From Muricauda sp. MAR_2010_75 (GTDB lineage Bacteria > Bacteroidota > Bacteroidia > Flavobacteriales > Flavobacteriaceae), in the NCBI RefSeq assembly GCF_000745185.1, contig NZ_JQNJ01000001.1:1015501-1079500 (forward strand): a stretch of DNA of 64,000 bases, written 5' to 3'. A program made the position numbers and the translations under genes. Positions 8,248-17,005 of this stretch are shown here, in pieces. The notes under the pieces are model-generated. The model searched no databases. It was not told the DNA's origin and saw nothing but the letters and a program-made list of their open reading frames with translations. Positions within the stretch are counted from its first letter, which is position 1, and each line of letters begins with the position of its first letter.

Positions 8248-9227
8248 ATTTTTTCGCCATGCACTTCAATAATATGTTTAACGATGGCCAGTCCCAGACC
8301 TGAACCGCCTTCATTGCGACTCCCACTTTGATCCACGCGATAAAAACGCTCAAAGAGTCGAGGAATGTGCTGTTTTGGGATGCCCTCCCCATTATCCGTC
8401 ACCCGAACAATCACCTTATTTTTAATCAGATTTTCCACGCTTACTTCTGTGGTTCCGTTGGCGTGTCCATACTTAATGGAGTTTACAAGTAGGTTACTGA
8501 TTACTTGCTGTATTTTTTCACGATCTGCATTCACGTAAATGGGTTGCGTGTATTCCATATCAAAAGTAAGGGTGATATCTTTTTCGGCTGCCTTCATCTC
8601 CAAGAGGTCGAACACGTTTTTTATCAGCTCAATGATATCAAAATCCTCACGCTCCAGTTTTAGGCCACCCACTTCCAATTTGGTAATCAAATCCAAGTCT
8701 TTTACGATGTAGATCAACCGTTCTACCCCTTTACTGGCCCGCTCCAAATACTTTTTCCTAAGTTTTTTGTCTTTCATGGCGCCATCCAACAATGTTAAAA
8801 TATAGCCTTGAACCGTGAAAAGTGGGGTTTTGAGTTCGTGGGACACATTGCCTAGAAAGTCTTTTCGGTATTCCTCCCGAATTTTTAGGGTATCGATTTC
8901 GATTTTCTTGCCCTCGGCAAATTTTTCAATCTCTTCGGTAAGGGTCTTCATATCCGTTGTTACCGGTTTGGAAGAAAAGGTTGAAGACTCCAATAGGGAG
9001 ACATCGTCATATATTTTTTTGATACGTCGGTAAATGAAGCGCTCCACCCGAATCTGGAGAATGATAAAGCAAATGGCAAAACATGTCAGCGCAAAAAGGA
9101 TGGTATAAGGCCAATCCATTTGATCCTTGTTCAAAAGAAATGCAGCAAACAATCCGGTTAAAAATACCGTGAGAAGAAGGGATGACCTTAAGGCAAATTT
9201 GTAGGATTTCCTTAGTTTAATGGCCAT
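8151..9227 (-). CDS. Sensor histidine kinase, PhoR-like
   Basis: A 358-residue membrane kinase: two hydrophobic segments near the N-terminus with only a short loop between, a linker helix, a HisKA domain with phospho-acceptor H130 (NVSHELKTPL), and a HATPase domain with N, G1 (DNGEG), F (RFYRVD) and G2 (GGSGLGLAI) boxes. The lack of a large periplasmic domain is typical of PhoR-type kinases. Its start overlaps the stop of the response regulator by one base (TAATG), so the two are coupled. The 3' end overlaps the glycosyltransferase by 97 bases. PhoR identity is inferred from domain form and the DNA repeats upstream. Confidence 0.9.
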   Translation of the reverse strand: MAIKLRKSYKFALRSSLLLTVFLTGLFAAFLLNKDQMDWPYTILFALTCFAICFIILQIRVERFIYRRIKKIYDDVSLLESSTFSSKPVTTDMKTLTEEIEKFAEGKKIEIDTLKIREEYRKDFLGNVSHELKTPLFTVQGYILTLLDGAMKDKKLRKKYLERASKGVERLIYIVKDLDLITKLEVGGLKLEREDFDIIELIKNVFDLLEMKAAEKDITLTFDMEYTQPIYVNADREKIQQVISNLLVNSIKYGHANGTTEVSVENLIKNKVIVRVTDNGEGIPKQHIPRLFERFYRVDQSGSRNEGGSGLGLAIVKHIIEVHGEKIYVESEEDVGSEFSFTLEKAVNKSAKSISESN

Positions 9228-9913
9228 TACAGAACAAACTTATAGCCTACGCCCTTAACGGTTTTAAAGTGATGGTCTCCTATTTTTTCACGTAGTTTTC
9301 TGATATGAACATCGATAGTACGGCCACCGACCACTACTTCATTCCCCCAAACCTTGTCCAGAATCACCTCTCTTTTGAACACTTTGCTGGGTTTTGAGGT
9401 AAGTAAGGATAGAAGTTCAAATTCTTTTCTAGGGAGCACAATTTCTTCTCCATCATTGATGATTTTGTATTCTTCCCTATTGATGACTATGTTACCCACT
9501 TTAACGATATCTTCAACTTCCTTCTTTTCCTCCTTCAATCGTCTCAACAAAGCTTTCACTTTACTGACCAAAACTTTTGGTTTAATGGGCTTGGTGATAT
9601 AGTCATCGGCGCCGGCATCAAACCCGGCCACTTGCGAATAATCCTCTCCACGTGCGGTTAAAAAGGTAATGATTGTGTTTTCAAGTCCAGGCGTATTTCT
9701 AATCTGTTCACAGGCTTCAATACCATCCATCTCGGGCATCATAACATCAAGGATGATCAAATGTGGACTTTTTTTCTTGGCTTTGGCTACACCTTCTGCA
9801 CCATTTTTGGCGGTAAAGACCTCATACCCTTCTGCAGATAGATTATAGCTTACAATCTCCAGAATATCAGGTTCATCATCAACAAGTAAAATCTTAATAT
9901 CCTTGGTTTTCAT
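9227..9913 (-). CDS. OmpR/PhoB-family response regulator
   Basis: A 228-residue response regulator: receiver domain with acidic pocket DDE at 12-14, phospho-acceptor D56 (ILDVMMPEMDG) and conserved K, then a C-terminal winged helix (about 130-228) with the GRTIDVHIRKLREKIG recognition-helix region seen in PhoB/PhoP. It is first in a two-gene operon with the kinase and divergent from a TonB receptor. Direct repeats with 11-bp spacing in the intergenic region (9975-10054) fit binding by an OmpR/PhoB dimer array, so it likely controls the divergent genes and possibly itself. Confidence 0.92.
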   Translation of the reverse strand: MKTKDIKILLVDDEPDILEIVSYNLSAEGYEVFTAKNGAEGVAKAKKKSPHLIILDVMMPEMDGIEACEQIRNTPGLENTIITFLTARGEDYSQVAGFDAGADDYITKPIKPKVLVSKVKALLRRLKEEKKEVEDIVKVGNIVINREEYKIINDGEEIVLPRKEFELLSLLTSKPSKVFKREVILDKVWGNEVVVGGRTIDVHIRKLREKIGDHHFKTVKGVGYKFVL

Positions 9914-9939
9914 GGGATGGTATTTCTAAGTTAAACGCC

Positions 9940-9947
9940 CAAATGTA
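9940..9947 (-). promoter_or_regulatory. -7 promoter box of the two-component operon
   Basis: The minus strand reads TACATTTG, matching TAnnTTTG, 26 bases before the response-regulator ATG. The nearest candidate response-regulator repeats begin about 28 bases further upstream. Confidence 0.5.
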
Positions 9948-9974
9948 AAGATAATACTATAACGGGATAAATGC

Positions 9975-10013
9975 TTAACATTCATTTAATCTCATAACAT
10001 TATTGTAACGGTT
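9975..10013. promoter_or_regulatory. Candidate Pho-type operator, distal array
   Basis: TTAACA at 9975-9980, five bases, then TTAATC at 9986-9991, followed by weaker hexamers ACATTA (9997-10002) and ACGGTT (10008-10013), all with 11-bp period. The first two resemble the TTAACA-N5-TTAACA boxes bound by PhoP/PhoB-type regulators in other bacteria. Confidence 0.45.
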
Positions 10014-10026
10014 CCCAAATAAACAC

Positions 10027-10054
10027 TTAACACACAGCTAACATCGCTTTTACA
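10027..10054. promoter_or_regulatory. Candidate Pho-type operator, proximal array
   Basis: Three hexamers in strict 11-bp register: TTAACA (10027-10032), CTAACA (10038-10043) and TTTACA (10049-10054), each separated by five bases. This matches the PhoP/PhoB box architecture and lies 38 bases before the TonB receptor ATG, where an activator site would be expected. No consensus -7 box follows (only TTCTTTG near 10066), which fits an activator-dependent promoter. Confidence 0.55.
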
Positions 10055-10091
10055 GGCCGTGGCGTTCTTTGCGCCAAATACTTACCTGATA

Positions 10092-13004
10092 ATGAAATAT
10101 TTTTTACTGATTATGACCCTTGCAACAACAATGCAAGCGGTAGCACAGGATACCACGGGAAGCATCGTAGGTAAACTGACTGACAGAGAGCTAAATGACG
10201 AGCCTTTAGCTTTTGCAAATGTCCTTATAAAAGGAACAACAACCGGAACAACTTCGGACTTTGACGGGTTATATGAAATCTCTGGTTTGGAACCAGGTAC
10301 CTACACCGTTGTATTTAGCTATTTGGGCTATGAAACTGTTGAAATACCCAATGTGGCTGTAGAAGCCGGAAAGGTAACCAGTGTAAACGTGCCCATGAGC
10401 GCTTCATCTGGTTTTGCGCTAGAAGAAGTTGTTGTAGTAACAGTAGCACGAAAGGATTCTGAAACTGCCTTATTACTGGATCAAAAGAGAGCTATTGAAA
10501 TCAAAGAAAGTATTGGGGCCATTGAGCTTGGCAACCTTGGTATTTCTGATGTAAAATCTGCGGCTACAAAAATCTCTGGTGTCACCGAAAGTGAAGCTTC
10601 TGGAGATGTTTTTGTTCGAGGACTGGGGGACAGGTACCTGACCACAACTTTCAATGGTTTGCCAATTCCTTCTGATGATATTGAAAAAAAGAACATTGAT
10701 TTAGGGCTTTTTCCCACCCGCGTCATCCAGAATGTGAGTATCAGTAAAACATACTCCGCTGCCACATCAGCAGATCAAGCTTCAGGCAATATAAACATTG
10801 CCTCACGCGAACTCACGGGAACCGGAGAGTTGGAGGTTGGTGTAGCTGTTGGAGCTAATACCAATGCTGTAGGAGATGGCTCTGATGGAGATGGCTTTAA
10901 AGTATCTGCTAACTATGAAGACACCTCTTTGGGGTTTTATGATACCGACATTGATATATTGGATCAAGTTACTGATCAATCTTGGGATGCTGGAACTATA
11001 GACTCCCCAATGGATTTAAGATTCAATATTAGCGGTGGTAAATCATTTTTTAATAACAAATTCAAGATTTTTGCCACCGCATCCAACTCCAAATCACATA
11101 GATACTATTCTCCTGGTGTTTTCAAAGTCTATGACCAAGTTAATGTTACCGATTCCGTCACCGATTTTAATCAATGGGAAACAGAATATGTCAATAACGC
11201 AATGTTGGATTTGACCTACCAAGACAATAAGAACATCGTAAAGTCAGTAACTCTTTTTGTCAACACCCTCAAAGATATTGTTGCGGAAGCTGGTAGAAAC
11301 GGGTTGGGTAATCTACAAGAGGAGACCTTAGGTAATTTTTCAGATTTCGTAAGAGATCAGAATACCAAACAGACCCGCCTGTTTGTTACTCAACTAATTG
11401 GTAATCACAAGCTTGGTGAAAACAATGTTTTGGACTGGGCAGTAAGCTACAACAAATTGGCGGCGGACGAGCCTAACCGAATAAGAAACGTTGTAAACTT
11501 TACCCCAGAAACGGGAGAAGTAATCCTATATGAAAATAGTGGCTTTGAATCAAGAAAACTTTCTCAGCTAATCGATGACGAGGAATACAATGGTCTTATA
11601 AAAGATAGATTTAAAATTATAGACGATGATAATAGAAACTTCTACATTGACCTTGGTGTAAATTATAGAAGGAAAACCCGTGACTTTGAATCTACATTTT
11701 ATGGGGTTTCAAACGTAGATGATAATAGACCCAGTTCCGACTCATTGGACGAATTGGATCAAATTTTTACTTCCTCTAATTTTCAAAACAATATTTTGGA
11801 AATATTATCCTTTCAATCCAATGAGGATGGGGAGGTCAAGGATGAGTACACAGGTGAATACACTTCAGCTGCTGGCTTTGCTCTTTTCAACGCTGGCTTT
11901 GGAAAATGGAATTTCAATGCTGGACTACGATTTCAAAAAGATGAAATAGTAGTGGATTATGATGTGAATAATGCTCCTGGCGGTGACGTGGGAAATGTTT
12001 CAAGGGAGTATTCCAATGTATACCCTAGCTTAAACATTAAATATTCCATTAATGATGAGCATGCCGTACGATTTGCTGCCAGCCGAAGTATTACACTCCC
12101 AGAGTTTAAGGAAATTGCTCCCTTTCGTTATATCTCTCCAACAGGACAGCAAGTTTTTGGTACTGTCGGTGAAAATGCCTTGGAAGCTTCCTTCTCAAAC
12201 AATTTTGACTTAAAATGGGAATTCTTTCCAACAAGGGGCCAGTTAATTTCAACATCCCTCTTCTATAAATCTATAGAAGATCCTATCAATAAGGTTCGTA
12301 ACCGTGGGTCAGATGGTGCGCTTTTTACCTTCAGGAACACTGGAGATGAAGCGACTATATATGGTATCGAGTTTGAATCCAAAATAGATTTGATTCAACC
12401 CAAAACAAATGACGAGGACGGAAATCCAGTTGGACCTACCCTAAGTTTGGTTTTGAATGCCAGCAGAATGTGGCATGAACAGGAACTATTTGAAACGTTG
12501 GCGGATGATGGTGTGACCATCGCTGAAACGTTTAGATATGGCACCAATAGAAAAGCGCCATTACAAGGCGCTTCCGACTGGATTACCAATTCAAGCTTGA
12601 ATTTTGAAACTTCAGGACCCAATAAATTCATTGCCAACCTTTCTGCCAGTTACGCTTCTGATAAAATTTTTGCTCTTGGTTTTGCCCGCAGCCAGCAAGA
12701 TTGGGATGTTAGATATAACGATGCCATTTTGGAGAAAGGTTTTGTTGTCCTGAATTCACGGGTTAGCAAGGAAGTAGGGGAGCATTTTGAAATTTCCCTT
12801 ACAGGCCAGAACCTGTTTAATCCAAACATAAAACAAACCATTGATGTTCTTACTCTGGATAGCAGAAATGAGCTAGAGGCCTTCTCAGATGACCGTGAGG
12901 AACGCCTAGGCCCTGATGCACCCAAAAGACAGATCGAGACCGAAGTGGTTCGAAACTATAAAATAGGTAGACTATTCCGTTTGGGACTTACCTACCGCTT
13001 TTAA
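10092..13004 (+). CDS. TonB-dependent receptor with CarboxypepD_reg-like domain
   Basis: A 970-residue outer-membrane receptor. A signal peptide (MKYFLLIM... to AVAQ) is followed by a CarboxypepD_reg-like beta-sandwich (about 25-110), a plug domain with VRGLGDRY and SADQASGNI motifs, and a 22-strand-type beta-barrel ending in the aromatic C-terminal LGLTYRF. ATG 10092 was chosen because it starts the signal peptide; a further 11 codons are open upstream. It faces the PhoB/PhoR-like operon across Pho-like repeats and is followed 50 bases later by a repeat lipoprotein, suggesting an uptake pair under that regulator. The ligand is unknown; a phosphorus-containing compound is inference. Confidence 0.88.
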   Translation: MKYFLLIMTLATTMQAVAQDTTGSIVGKLTDRELNDEPLAFANVLIKGTTTGTTSDFDGLYEISGLEPGTYTVVFSYLGYETVEIPNVAVEAGKVTSVNVPMSASSGFALEEVVVVTVARKDSETALLLDQKRAIEIKESIGAIELGNLGISDVKSAATKISGVTESEASGDVFVRGLGDRYLTTTFNGLPIPSDDIEKKNIDLGLFPTRVIQNVSISKTYSAATSADQASGNINIASRELTGTGELEVGVAVGANTNAVGDGSDGDGFKVSANYEDTSLGFYDTDIDILDQVTDQSWDAGTIDSPMDLRFNISGGKSFFNNKFKIFATASNSKSHRYYSPGVFKVYDQVNVTDSVTDFNQWETEYVNNAMLDLTYQDNKNIVKSVTLFVNTLKDIVAEAGRNGLGNLQEETLGNFSDFVRDQNTKQTRLFVTQLIGNHKLGENNVLDWAVSYNKLAADEPNRIRNVVNFTPETGEVILYENSGFESRKLSQLIDDEEYNGLIKDRFKIIDDDNRNFYIDLGVNYRRKTRDFESTFYGVSNVDDNRPSSDSLDELDQIFTSSNFQNNILEILSFQSNEDGEVKDEYTGEYTSAAGFALFNAGFGKWNFNAGLRFQKDEIVVDYDVNNAPGGDVGNVSREYSNVYPSLNIKYSINDEHAVRFAASRSITLPEFKEIAPFRYISPTGQQVFGTVGENALEASFSNNFDLKWEFFPTRGQLISTSLFYKSIEDPINKVRNRGSDGALFTFRNTGDEATIYGIEFESKIDLIQPKTNDEDGNPVGPTLSLVLNASRMWHEQELFETLADDGVTIAETFRYGTNRKAPLQGASDWITNSSLNFETSGPNKFIANLSASYASDKIFALGFARSQQDWDVRYNDAILEKGFVVLNSRVSKEVGEHFEISLTGQNLFNPNIKQTIDVLTLDSRNELEAFSDDREERLGPDAPKRQIETEVVRNYKIGRLFRLGLTYRF

Positions 13005-13054
13005 TTACTTATGTCAAACACTAATAATCAAAAATTAATTTTAAATCCTTAATT

Positions 13055-16012
13055 ATGAAAACGAAAATCTTTAAATTTTCACTATTATCGATGATGGCTT
13101 CCGCCCTTGTGCTGGTTGGCTGTAGCAGCGATGATGGCGGACCAGATGTTCCAGATGACACTCCAGTAGCTACCTGTGATGATAACATTCAAAACGGTGA
13201 TGAAACTGGCGTGGATTGTGGTGGTTCATCTTGTAACGCATGTCCTACTCCTGCCATTGAGTTGACTGGATCACAAACTGAAGACTTGACTTTGGATCCA
13301 GCAGAAACCTATATCCTTAAAAACACCTTTAGCGTTGAGGCGGGTGCTAAATTGACCATTCCTGCTGGTACTACTATTACTGCTGAAGTGGAAACTGGTG
13401 ACGAGACCAACACCTATATCGTAATCCAGCAAGGTGCTGAAATCGATATTCAAGGTGAAGAAGGTAATCCAGTAGTTCTTACCTCTGCCAATGAAGAGCC
13501 CGGTGACTGGGGTGGATTGGTGATAGCTGGTGAAGCAACAACCACAGAAGGTGTGGATGCTACGGCTGAGGTAGGTGGTATCATCTACGGTGGAACCGAC
13601 GATGCCGATGATTCTGGTAGTATCGATTATTTGATCATCAACTATGCCGGTGCCCAGATAGATTCTGAATCACAATACAACGGTCTTACCCTATACGCTG
13701 TTGGTTCTGAGACCAGCATCAGCAATGTGGCCATCTTGAACGGTACCGATGATGGTGTCGAGTTCTTTGGAGGTACAGTCTCTGCTTCTAACTTCTACTT
13801 GGAGAACAACGAGGACGATGCTATCGACTGGACTGAAGGATGGAACGGTACATTGACCAATGCCTATGTATTGCACACTGCAGACTTCTCAACTGTGGTT
13901 GAAGGCGATGGTGCCAATAATAACCCTTCCATTGTAAACCTTACCGCTGCTTCAACTGTGGGTGGAACCGCACTTCAGTTCAAGAACCAATCCGGTGCAA
14001 CTATCACTGGGCTTTCCTTGAGCGGATACGACACTTCTGTTGATTTCCCAAATGCCGGAGATCCTGCAAATGCCCAAGTAAACGGTGCAGATGCAAATCC
14101 ATCACTTTCTTATGTAGGTCCTGCAACGGTTGATGTATCCATGTTCGATTGGGTAGGTTCTGCTTTATCAGTTGAAAGCAACATCCTTACCGGTAGCATA
14201 GCTTCAGACTTGGAATTGGATCCAGCCATTGACTATTTCTTACAAGGATCGTTTAGTGTAGAATCTGGTGCAACATTGACCATTCCCGCCGGTACTAGAA
14301 TTGTTGCCGATGTTGAGGAAGGTGATGAGACCAATACCTATATTGTGGTGCAAAAAGGTGGTATGATCGATATCCAAGGTACTGCCGGTAATCCTGTGGT
14401 AATGACCTCCGTCAACGAAGAGCCCGGTGATTGGGGTGGATTGGTGATTGCTGGTAACGCAACAACAACAGAGGGTGTTGATGCTACCGCTGAAGTGGGT
14501 GGTATCATCTATGGTGGAACCGATGACATGGACAATTCCGGTAGTATCGAGTACTTGATTCTTAACTATGCCGGTGCCCAGATAGATTCTGAATCACAAT
14601 ACAACGGTCTTACCCTATACGCTGTTGGTTCTGAGACCAGCATCAGCAATGTGGCCATCTTGAACGGTACCGACGACGGTGTCGAGTTCTTTGGTGGTAC
14701 AGTCTCTGCTTCCAATTTCTACTTGGAGAACAACGAGGACGATGCTATCGACTGGACTGAGGGATGGAACGGTACATTGACCAACGCCTATGTGGTCCAT
14801 ACCGCTGCCTTCTCAACAGTTGTTGAAGGTGATGGGGCGAACAACAACCCTACCATAGCGAACCTTACCGCAATTTCTACCGTGGGCGGAACTGCACTTC
14901 AGTTCAAGAACCAATCCGGTGCAACTATTACTGGCCTTTCCTTGAGCGGATACGACACTTCTGTGGATTTCCCAAATGCCGGAGATCCTGCTAACGCTCA
15001 GGTAAACGGTGCAGATGCAGATCCTCTATTAACCTATGAAGGCCCTGCAACAGTTGATGTAAATGATTTCACTTGGGCAACTGGAAATGCTGAGGCTCAA
15101 TCTGCTACACTTACTGGTTCTGTAATGTCTGATTTAGCTTTGAATCCAAGCATTACCTATTTCTTACAACAGTCTCTTAGTGTTGAAGATGGGGTTACTT
15201 TGACCATTCCTGCTGGCACCAAAATAGTTGCCGATGTTGAGGAAGGTGATGAGACAAGCACTTATATCGTGGTACAAAAAGGTGGTATGATCGATATCCA
15301 AGGTACTGCCGGTAACCCTGTTGTAATGACCTCTTCCAATGAAACTCCAGGTGATTGGGGTGGATTGGTAATCGCTGGTAACGCAACAACAACAGAGGGT
15401 GTGGATGCTACCGCTGAAGTGGGTGGTATCATCTACGGTGGAACCGACGATGCCGATGATTCTGGTAGTATCGATTATTTGATCATCAACTATGCTGGTG
15501 CCCAGATTGACTCTGAGTCCCAGTATAATGGTCTTACATTGTACGCTGTTGGTTCTGAGACCAGCATCAGCAATGTGGCCATCTTGAACGGTACCGATGA
15601 CGGTGTCGAGTTCTTTGGTGGTACAGTATCTGCTTCCAATTTCTACTTGGAGAACAACGAGGACGATGCCATCGACTGGACAGAGGGATGGAACGGTACA
15701 TTGACCAATGCCTATGTTGTGCACACCGCAGCATTCTCTACCGTAGTGGAGGGAGATGGACAGAACAACAACCCTACTATAGAGAACCTTACCGCTGCTT
15801 CAACTGTGGGTGGAACCGCACTTCAGTTCAAGAACCAATCCGGTGCAACTATCACTGGGCTTTCCTTGAGTGGATACGACACTTCTGTTGATTTCCCAAA
15901 TGCCGGAGATCCTGCTAACGCTCAGGTAAACGGTGCTGATGCGGATCCTCTTTTAACCTATGAGGGTGCTGCTACGGTTGATATTACTCTATTTGATTGG
16001 GCAACCAATTAA
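13055..16012 (+). CDS. Surface lipoprotein with three 308-residue repeats
   Basis: A 985-residue lipoprotein: signal with lipobox VGC at residue 23, an acidic SSDDGGPD linker, a cysteine-rich DNIQNGDETGVDCGG...CNACP segment (about 44-64), then three repeats starting near residues 70, 378 and 686. Each repeat contains TIPAGT, DWGGLVIAG, GIIYGGTDD, ISNVAILNGTDDGVEFFGG and STVVEGDG, a pattern fitting a right-handed parallel beta-helix. The DNA period is exactly 924 bp. It follows the TonB receptor and is probably its cell-surface partner or a co-regulated exposed protein. No enzymatic motif was recognised. Confidence 0.82.
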   Translation: MKTKIFKFSLLSMMASALVLVGCSSDDGGPDVPDDTPVATCDDNIQNGDETGVDCGGSSCNACPTPAIELTGSQTEDLTLDPAETYILKNTFSVEAGAKLTIPAGTTITAEVETGDETNTYIVIQQGAEIDIQGEEGNPVVLTSANEEPGDWGGLVIAGEATTTEGVDATAEVGGIIYGGTDDADDSGSIDYLIINYAGAQIDSESQYNGLTLYAVGSETSISNVAILNGTDDGVEFFGGTVSASNFYLENNEDDAIDWTEGWNGTLTNAYVLHTADFSTVVEGDGANNNPSIVNLTAASTVGGTALQFKNQSGATITGLSLSGYDTSVDFPNAGDPANAQVNGADANPSLSYVGPATVDVSMFDWVGSALSVESNILTGSIASDLELDPAIDYFLQGSFSVESGATLTIPAGTRIVADVEEGDETNTYIVVQKGGMIDIQGTAGNPVVMTSVNEEPGDWGGLVIAGNATTTEGVDATAEVGGIIYGGTDDMDNSGSIEYLILNYAGAQIDSESQYNGLTLYAVGSETSISNVAILNGTDDGVEFFGGTVSASNFYLENNEDDAIDWTEGWNGTLTNAYVVHTAAFSTVVEGDGANNNPTIANLTAISTVGGTALQFKNQSGATITGLSLSGYDTSVDFPNAGDPANAQVNGADADPLLTYEGPATVDVNDFTWATGNAEAQSATLTGSVMSDLALNPSITYFLQQSLSVEDGVTLTIPAGTKIVADVEEGDETSTYIVVQKGGMIDIQGTAGNPVVMTSSNETPGDWGGLVIAGNATTTEGVDATAEVGGIIYGGTDDADDSGSIDYLIINYAGAQIDSESQYNGLTLYAVGSETSISNVAILNGTDDGVEFFGGTVSASNFYLENNEDDAIDWTEGWNGTLTNAYVVHTAAFSTVVEGDGQNNNPTIENLTAASTVGGTALQFKNQSGATITGLSLSGYDTSVDFPNAGDPANAQVNGADADPLLTYEGAATVDITLFDWATN
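13262..16009 (+). repeat. Three tandem 924-bp in-frame repeats
   Basis: Units begin at about 13262, 14186 and 15110. The landmark actatgccggtgcccag occurs near 13641, 14565 and 15489 (third with one change), giving a constant 924-bp period. Long blocks inside each unit are nearly identical at DNA level, including third positions, so the copies are recent or kept alike by gene conversion. Confidence 0.9.
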
Positions 16013-16035
16013 GAAATAGTTAACCAACATAAATT

Positions 16036-16066
16036 AAAAGCCTCCAAATTATTGGGGGCTTTTTTT
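16036..16066 (+). terminator. Rho-independent terminator after the repeat lipoprotein
   Basis: AAAAGCCTCC pairs with GGGGGCTTTT across a short AT loop, with one G-T pair, and is followed by a run of T. Confidence 0.8.
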
Positions 16067-16127
16067 GTTATTCGTCAAATTAAAAGGCCTTTTCGTCAAA
16101 CGGCACGCCATCACTTTCATATTTTTA

Positions 16128-16135
16128 TATCTTTG
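16128..16135 (+). promoter_or_regulatory. -7 promoter box of the first T9SS-tail gene
   Basis: TATCTTTG, a full match to TAnnTTTG, 27 bases before the ATG at 16163. This also supports that ATG over the upstream open frame. Confidence 0.55.
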
Positions 16136-16162
16136 TGGCATAGCGTTTATAATCAATATTTT

Positions 16163-16471
16163 ATGAAGCACCTTTACCTCGTCATTTTCTTTTTTGTCTG
16201 TGCCCTTGGTTTTTCGCAAGAAAGTACCTCAAGTTCGGATATTGACGGGTTTAAGCTCTATCCAAACCCCGTGACCCAGGGCAAGGTGTTCATCGAGACC
16301 TCCGAAAATGCCCCCAAACAAATCCTGATTTTTGATGTTTTGGGCACCCAAGTCCTTCAAACCACAATTTTGGGCAAGGAACTCAACCTTTCCCGACTCA
16401 GCAAAGGAGTCTACATTCTTAGGGTCATGGAAGGTAATAAAATGGCCACTAGAAAGCTTATTGTCAAGTAG
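16163..16471 (+). CDS. Minimal T9SS type A sorting-domain protein
   Basis: A 102-residue secreted protein made only of a signal peptide (cleavage near GFSQ) and a type IX secretion C-terminal domain: FKLYPNPV, ILIFDVLGTQV, LNLSRLSKGVYILRV and a terminal RKLIVK. Normally this domain is the tail of a large cargo that is removed at the surface; here there is almost no cargo. A paralogue lies 145 bases downstream. Function is unknown; it might act as a stand-alone substrate, a competitor for the sortase, or a remnant. Start chosen from the signal peptide and the upstream promoter. Confidence 0.85.
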   Translation: MKHLYLVIFFFVCALGFSQESTSSSDIDGFKLYPNPVTQGKVFIETSENAPKQILIFDVLGTQVLQTTILGKELNLSRLSKGVYILRVMEGNKMATRKLIVK

Positions 16472-16498
16472 TTTACCCTATTAAACCTTTCTTCCCCA

Positions 16499-16589
16499 GC
16501 CCTAAACCACACTTTTTCCACTTTTACCTACATATTTTTCTGTTTCACAACATTTTATAGCCCTAGACCACAGGTTTAGCTACTTTTAC
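16499..16589 (+). repeat. Direct repeat with 60-bp spacing upstream of the second T9SS-tail gene
   Basis: AGCCCTAAACCACA (16499-16512) recurs as AGCCCTAGACCACA (16559-16572), and ACTTTTAC follows each copy (16521-16528 and 16582-16589). The second copy contains the likely -7 box TACTTTTA (16581-16588) of the downstream gene. This could be a duplicated promoter or paired regulator sites. Confidence 0.55.
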
Positions 16590-16616
16590 ATTGCACATGA
16601 TCCCAAATCAGCGTAT

Positions 16617-16940
16617 ATGAAGAAAATCTACTTTGTTCTTATTATGGCTTTACCTCTTATTTCCTACGGTCAAGAGTTGGTCAGTGTAAACACTGAACCC
16701 GTGCAAGAGCTGAAGGGTTTTAAAATGTACCCCAATCCTGCCTATGGTGAGGAAATCTATATTACCACCGAAACCAATGGCAATAAGGAAATCAAAGTCT
16801 ACGATGTGTTTGGAGAAGTGGTCCTAACCGATAGGATTTCAACCAATACTTTGGATATATCCAGATTGGTCCCTGGAGTTTATGTGCTTCAGGTCACCGA
16901 ACAAAAAAAGACCATGACCCGAAAACTGGTCGTCAAATAA
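16617..16940 (+). CDS. Minimal T9SS type A sorting-domain protein (paralogue)
   Basis: A 107-residue paralogue of the preceding gene: signal peptide ending near SYGQ, about 15 residues of spacer, then the type IX sorting domain (FKMYPNPA, IKVYDVFGEVV, LDISRLVPGVYVLQV, RKLVVK). Both proteins end in the basic xKLxVK motif typical of T9SS tails. It has its own promoter-like sequence and a strong terminator, so it is an independent unit rather than a fragment of a broken gene. Confidence 0.85.
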   Translation: MKKIYFVLIMALPLISYGQELVSVNTEPVQELKGFKMYPNPAYGEEIYITTETNGNKEIKVYDVFGEVVLTDRISTNTLDISRLVPGVYVLQVTEQKKTMTRKLVVK

Positions 16941-16957
16941 TAACCATGATGTTTTAG

Positions 16958-16987
16958 AAAGTCCTTCTGCAGAAGGACTTTTTTTTT
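16958..16987 (+). terminator. Rho-independent terminator
   Basis: AAAGTCCTTCT and AGAAGGACTTT form a perfect stem around GC, followed by eight or more T. It separates the second T9SS-tail gene from the LuxE-like gene. Confidence 0.85.
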
Positions 16988-16990
16988 GGG

Positions 16991-16998
16991 TACTTTTA
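16991..16998 (+). promoter_or_regulatory. -7 box seven bases before a start codon
   Basis: TACTTTTA (one change from TAnnTTTG) lies directly after the terminator and 7 bases before the ATG at 17006, so transcription would start at or next to the start codon. Confidence 0.4.
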
Positions 16999-17005
16999 TA
17001 CCCCA

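Noticed and set aside
15164..15724. A 186-residue open frame on the minus strand inside the repeat lipoprotein
   Set aside because: Similar shorter frames occur at the same place in each 924-bp repeat, so it is a by-product of the codon pattern of the sense gene.
13262..16009. The tandem repeats as a CRISPR array or transposon array
   Set aside because: The units are 924 bp, contiguous, in frame and coding; there are no spacers, no transposase and no terminal repeats.
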